This document shows positions 6,701 to 7,017 of a stretch of DNA of 7,017 nt, in pieces. The DNA comes from Phycisphaeraceae bacterium (lineage in GTDB: Bacteria; Planctomycetota; Phycisphaerae; Phycisphaerales; Phycisphaeraceae), in NCBI GenBank assembly GCA_007119405.1, contig SKPT01000083.1:1-7017 (forward strand), in the 5' to 3' direction. Made by a program: the position numbers and the translations under genes. The notes below the pieces were generated by a model, which had not been told where the DNA came from, made no database searches, and saw only the letters and a list, made by a program, of their open reading frames with translations. How positions within the stretch are numbered: the stretch's first letter is position 1; every line of letters starts with the position of its first letter.

Positions 6701-7017
6701 GCCGGCCTCGTCGCGCAGCTCCAGCGTCGCGTGGCGCTGCAGGCGGCCGGCTTGATGGGCGGTGATCGCCAGGTCGCTTGCCGCCGCCACCACGCGCTGC
6801 CGTGGGTCGTCGCTCGTCAGGCGGGTCAGCGAGACGTCCGCCCAGGGGGCGAGGAAGCGGATGGCGAGCGTGCGTCCGGCATCGTGGCCGACGATCGCCG
6901 TCCCCGCCAGCACGGCCGGCGCCAGCGCCGCCGCCAGAAGCACGTGGTCGCGGCGCGAGCGGCGTACGACCCGCCCGGGCTCGACGCGCGGCTCAAGCGC
7001 CGCCGCCTGCTGCGCGA
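3734..7017 (-). CDS. Large membrane-anchored coiled-coil protein, DUF4175-like (N-terminus beyond the window)
   Basis: The frame is open from the right edge to TAG (3736-3734), leaving about 1093 residues. Codons continue 24 residues upstream of a GTG at 6943, so the true start lies outside. Numbering from that GTG, a hydrophobic segment (1-18) preceded by RRSRRDH is a probable transmembrane helix with a basic cytoplasmic flank. A beta-rich extracytoplasmic region follows, with a PPAYT motif (142-146) and an Ig-like stretch QPPTVRVLSPDE...ASDDFGLAQAEL (239-276). Next come an acidic, Gly/Pro/Ala-rich linker (336-386) and about 500 residues of Gln/Glu/Leu/Arg-rich helix, probably coiled coil (405-930). 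A Gly/Ser-rich patch (959-971) and the tail PEAYRPYIDRYMRRIADL end the protein. This resembles DUF4175/TIGR02302-like proteins encoded, as I recall, beside MoxR, DUF58 and VWA (Bat-like) genes in planctomycetes. Such genes would lie past the right edge. No catalytic motif is visible; a scaffolding role is inference. Confidence 0.82.
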   Translation of the reverse strand, partial: AQQAAALEPRVEPGRVVRRSRRDHVLLAAALAPAVLAGTAIVGHDAGRTLAIRFLAPWADVSLTRLTSDDPRQRVVAAASDLAITAHQAGRLQRHATLELRDEAGEVTALRLERREDDPQRFAHTLPAVEASLSYRLRAGDGHIPWHAVKVVPRPRITAVRFRVEPPAYTRESAEELEHLPGRYRAVEQSRLELALRSDQPLEQAALNLADEATLTLAPDSDGWYRLEQPLTESMTFAPLLVNAYGLSNDDGGTTRLTVFADQPPTVRVLSPDERLTLRPDEAIDIAFEASDDFGLAQAELIVDQMRDGEVLASRVIPIPIEGDQPPRQMQGQVRLDLAELGVEHGMQVHYAVRVYDTRDAAAASDGTIAAAAGERPSGDAMARTGEQTDGDDAGAPPPGDEMDRRSLPGVATASATHRIVVDEWIGSYDRQRQEKLKLDLDTLLAELGEQLTQADERLTGLGEHLSGDRGWPQARAAALAEARDALGRAEAIVLGFRQRAGDSPYALIGLQLEALAQQHLRPAMEHGQAAALTRQDEHAQRAEAIEQAAYHVARALAQLDLLKGIHEAVEQNHRMVEQLTELSQMHQLFIEDMHALLAAAPPPINPRSGPILEVPEEMVAELEQRYEQMRELMGELVEVLEQDPELMRRYLAARQTHAHSLRDQLTLIKRRQGRAASLSETLAEWEAGQPEEVGLATVTDMLVQGQRRQAREAAAWAEATATWTPRDLEQETAAAMTQLHADAERVARLSRTLAQRVQADAGRISETSMALSGQIITEIDAFDDRLARVLEANPGHRRLLIHAANRRREAGALRQGQQAWRIKAEALEARDYPRLVGVDQARLLLDTRELATRLEGVEASLGHINDEIAELSRRLLELIGQDAIDAQTAALDQLERGRLLAAAEHQYAAEDHLVRAGTVFDEMMDAIDEVRGDAEPGSLPPLPTLEDLLAMLEEEMEACESLGLACMSWNVQVNLDWLSSASGSLGGGSAADGSLMAMAAAAQAELAQRRREQIGDAHERALDAHGEGGAGGDGSEESPTRRAHRELWNVLASELDESMLQRRDAPAPEAYRPYIDRYMRRIADLAAQEAAQ

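Overview
The window is very GC-rich and looks like chromosomal DNA of a planctomycete, perhaps of the Phycisphaerae. This is inferred from gene content, not from any search. Two features carry most weight. One is a tandem pair of exported squalene-cyclase-like alpha/alpha-toroid proteins ending in a 'YxMLPILQR'-type tail. The other is a very large membrane-anchored coiled-coil protein of the DUF4175-like kind that I associate with planctomycete MoxR/DUF58/VWA clusters. A possible degenerate PEP-CTERM tail at the left edge fits the same picture.

Left part (1-816): the first ~193 bases hold only the end of an unidentified open frame with a PEP-CTERM-like hydrophobic/arginine tail. Then comes a complete tmRNA gene (ssrA) on the minus strand, 654 to 278. 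Its tRNA-like ends, G3.U70 pair, four pseudoknots and an 18-residue tag frame (ANDDVAGRIGFEPVRMAA) can all be read. It is followed by a strong hairpin terminator and preceded by a perfect TATAAT -10 box. The ~160 bp between ssrA and the next gene are a divergent promoter region.

Middle (817-3651, plus strand): a 130-residue YjbQ/UPF0047 protein, then two tandem paralogous secreted toroid proteins (387 and 375 residues) only 31 bp apart. The pair has its own sigma70-like promoter (TTGACC-17-GACAAT) and a good Shine-Dalgarno sequence for each gene. The two share long stretches of identical DNA at a constant 1159-bp offset, so they arose by tandem duplication.

Right part (3652-7017): an 82-bp convergent intergenic spacer carries a 'CCATAGAGGCACAGAGG' dispersed-repeat-like fragment. 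After it, on the minus strand, lies the C-terminal ~1093 residues of the large coiled-coil protein, whose N-terminus lies beyond the right edge. The toroid pair and the large protein both appear to act at or outside the cytoplasmic membrane. A shared role is only a suggestion from proximity, and they are transcribed convergently. No CRISPR array, transposase, integrase or defence system is seen.
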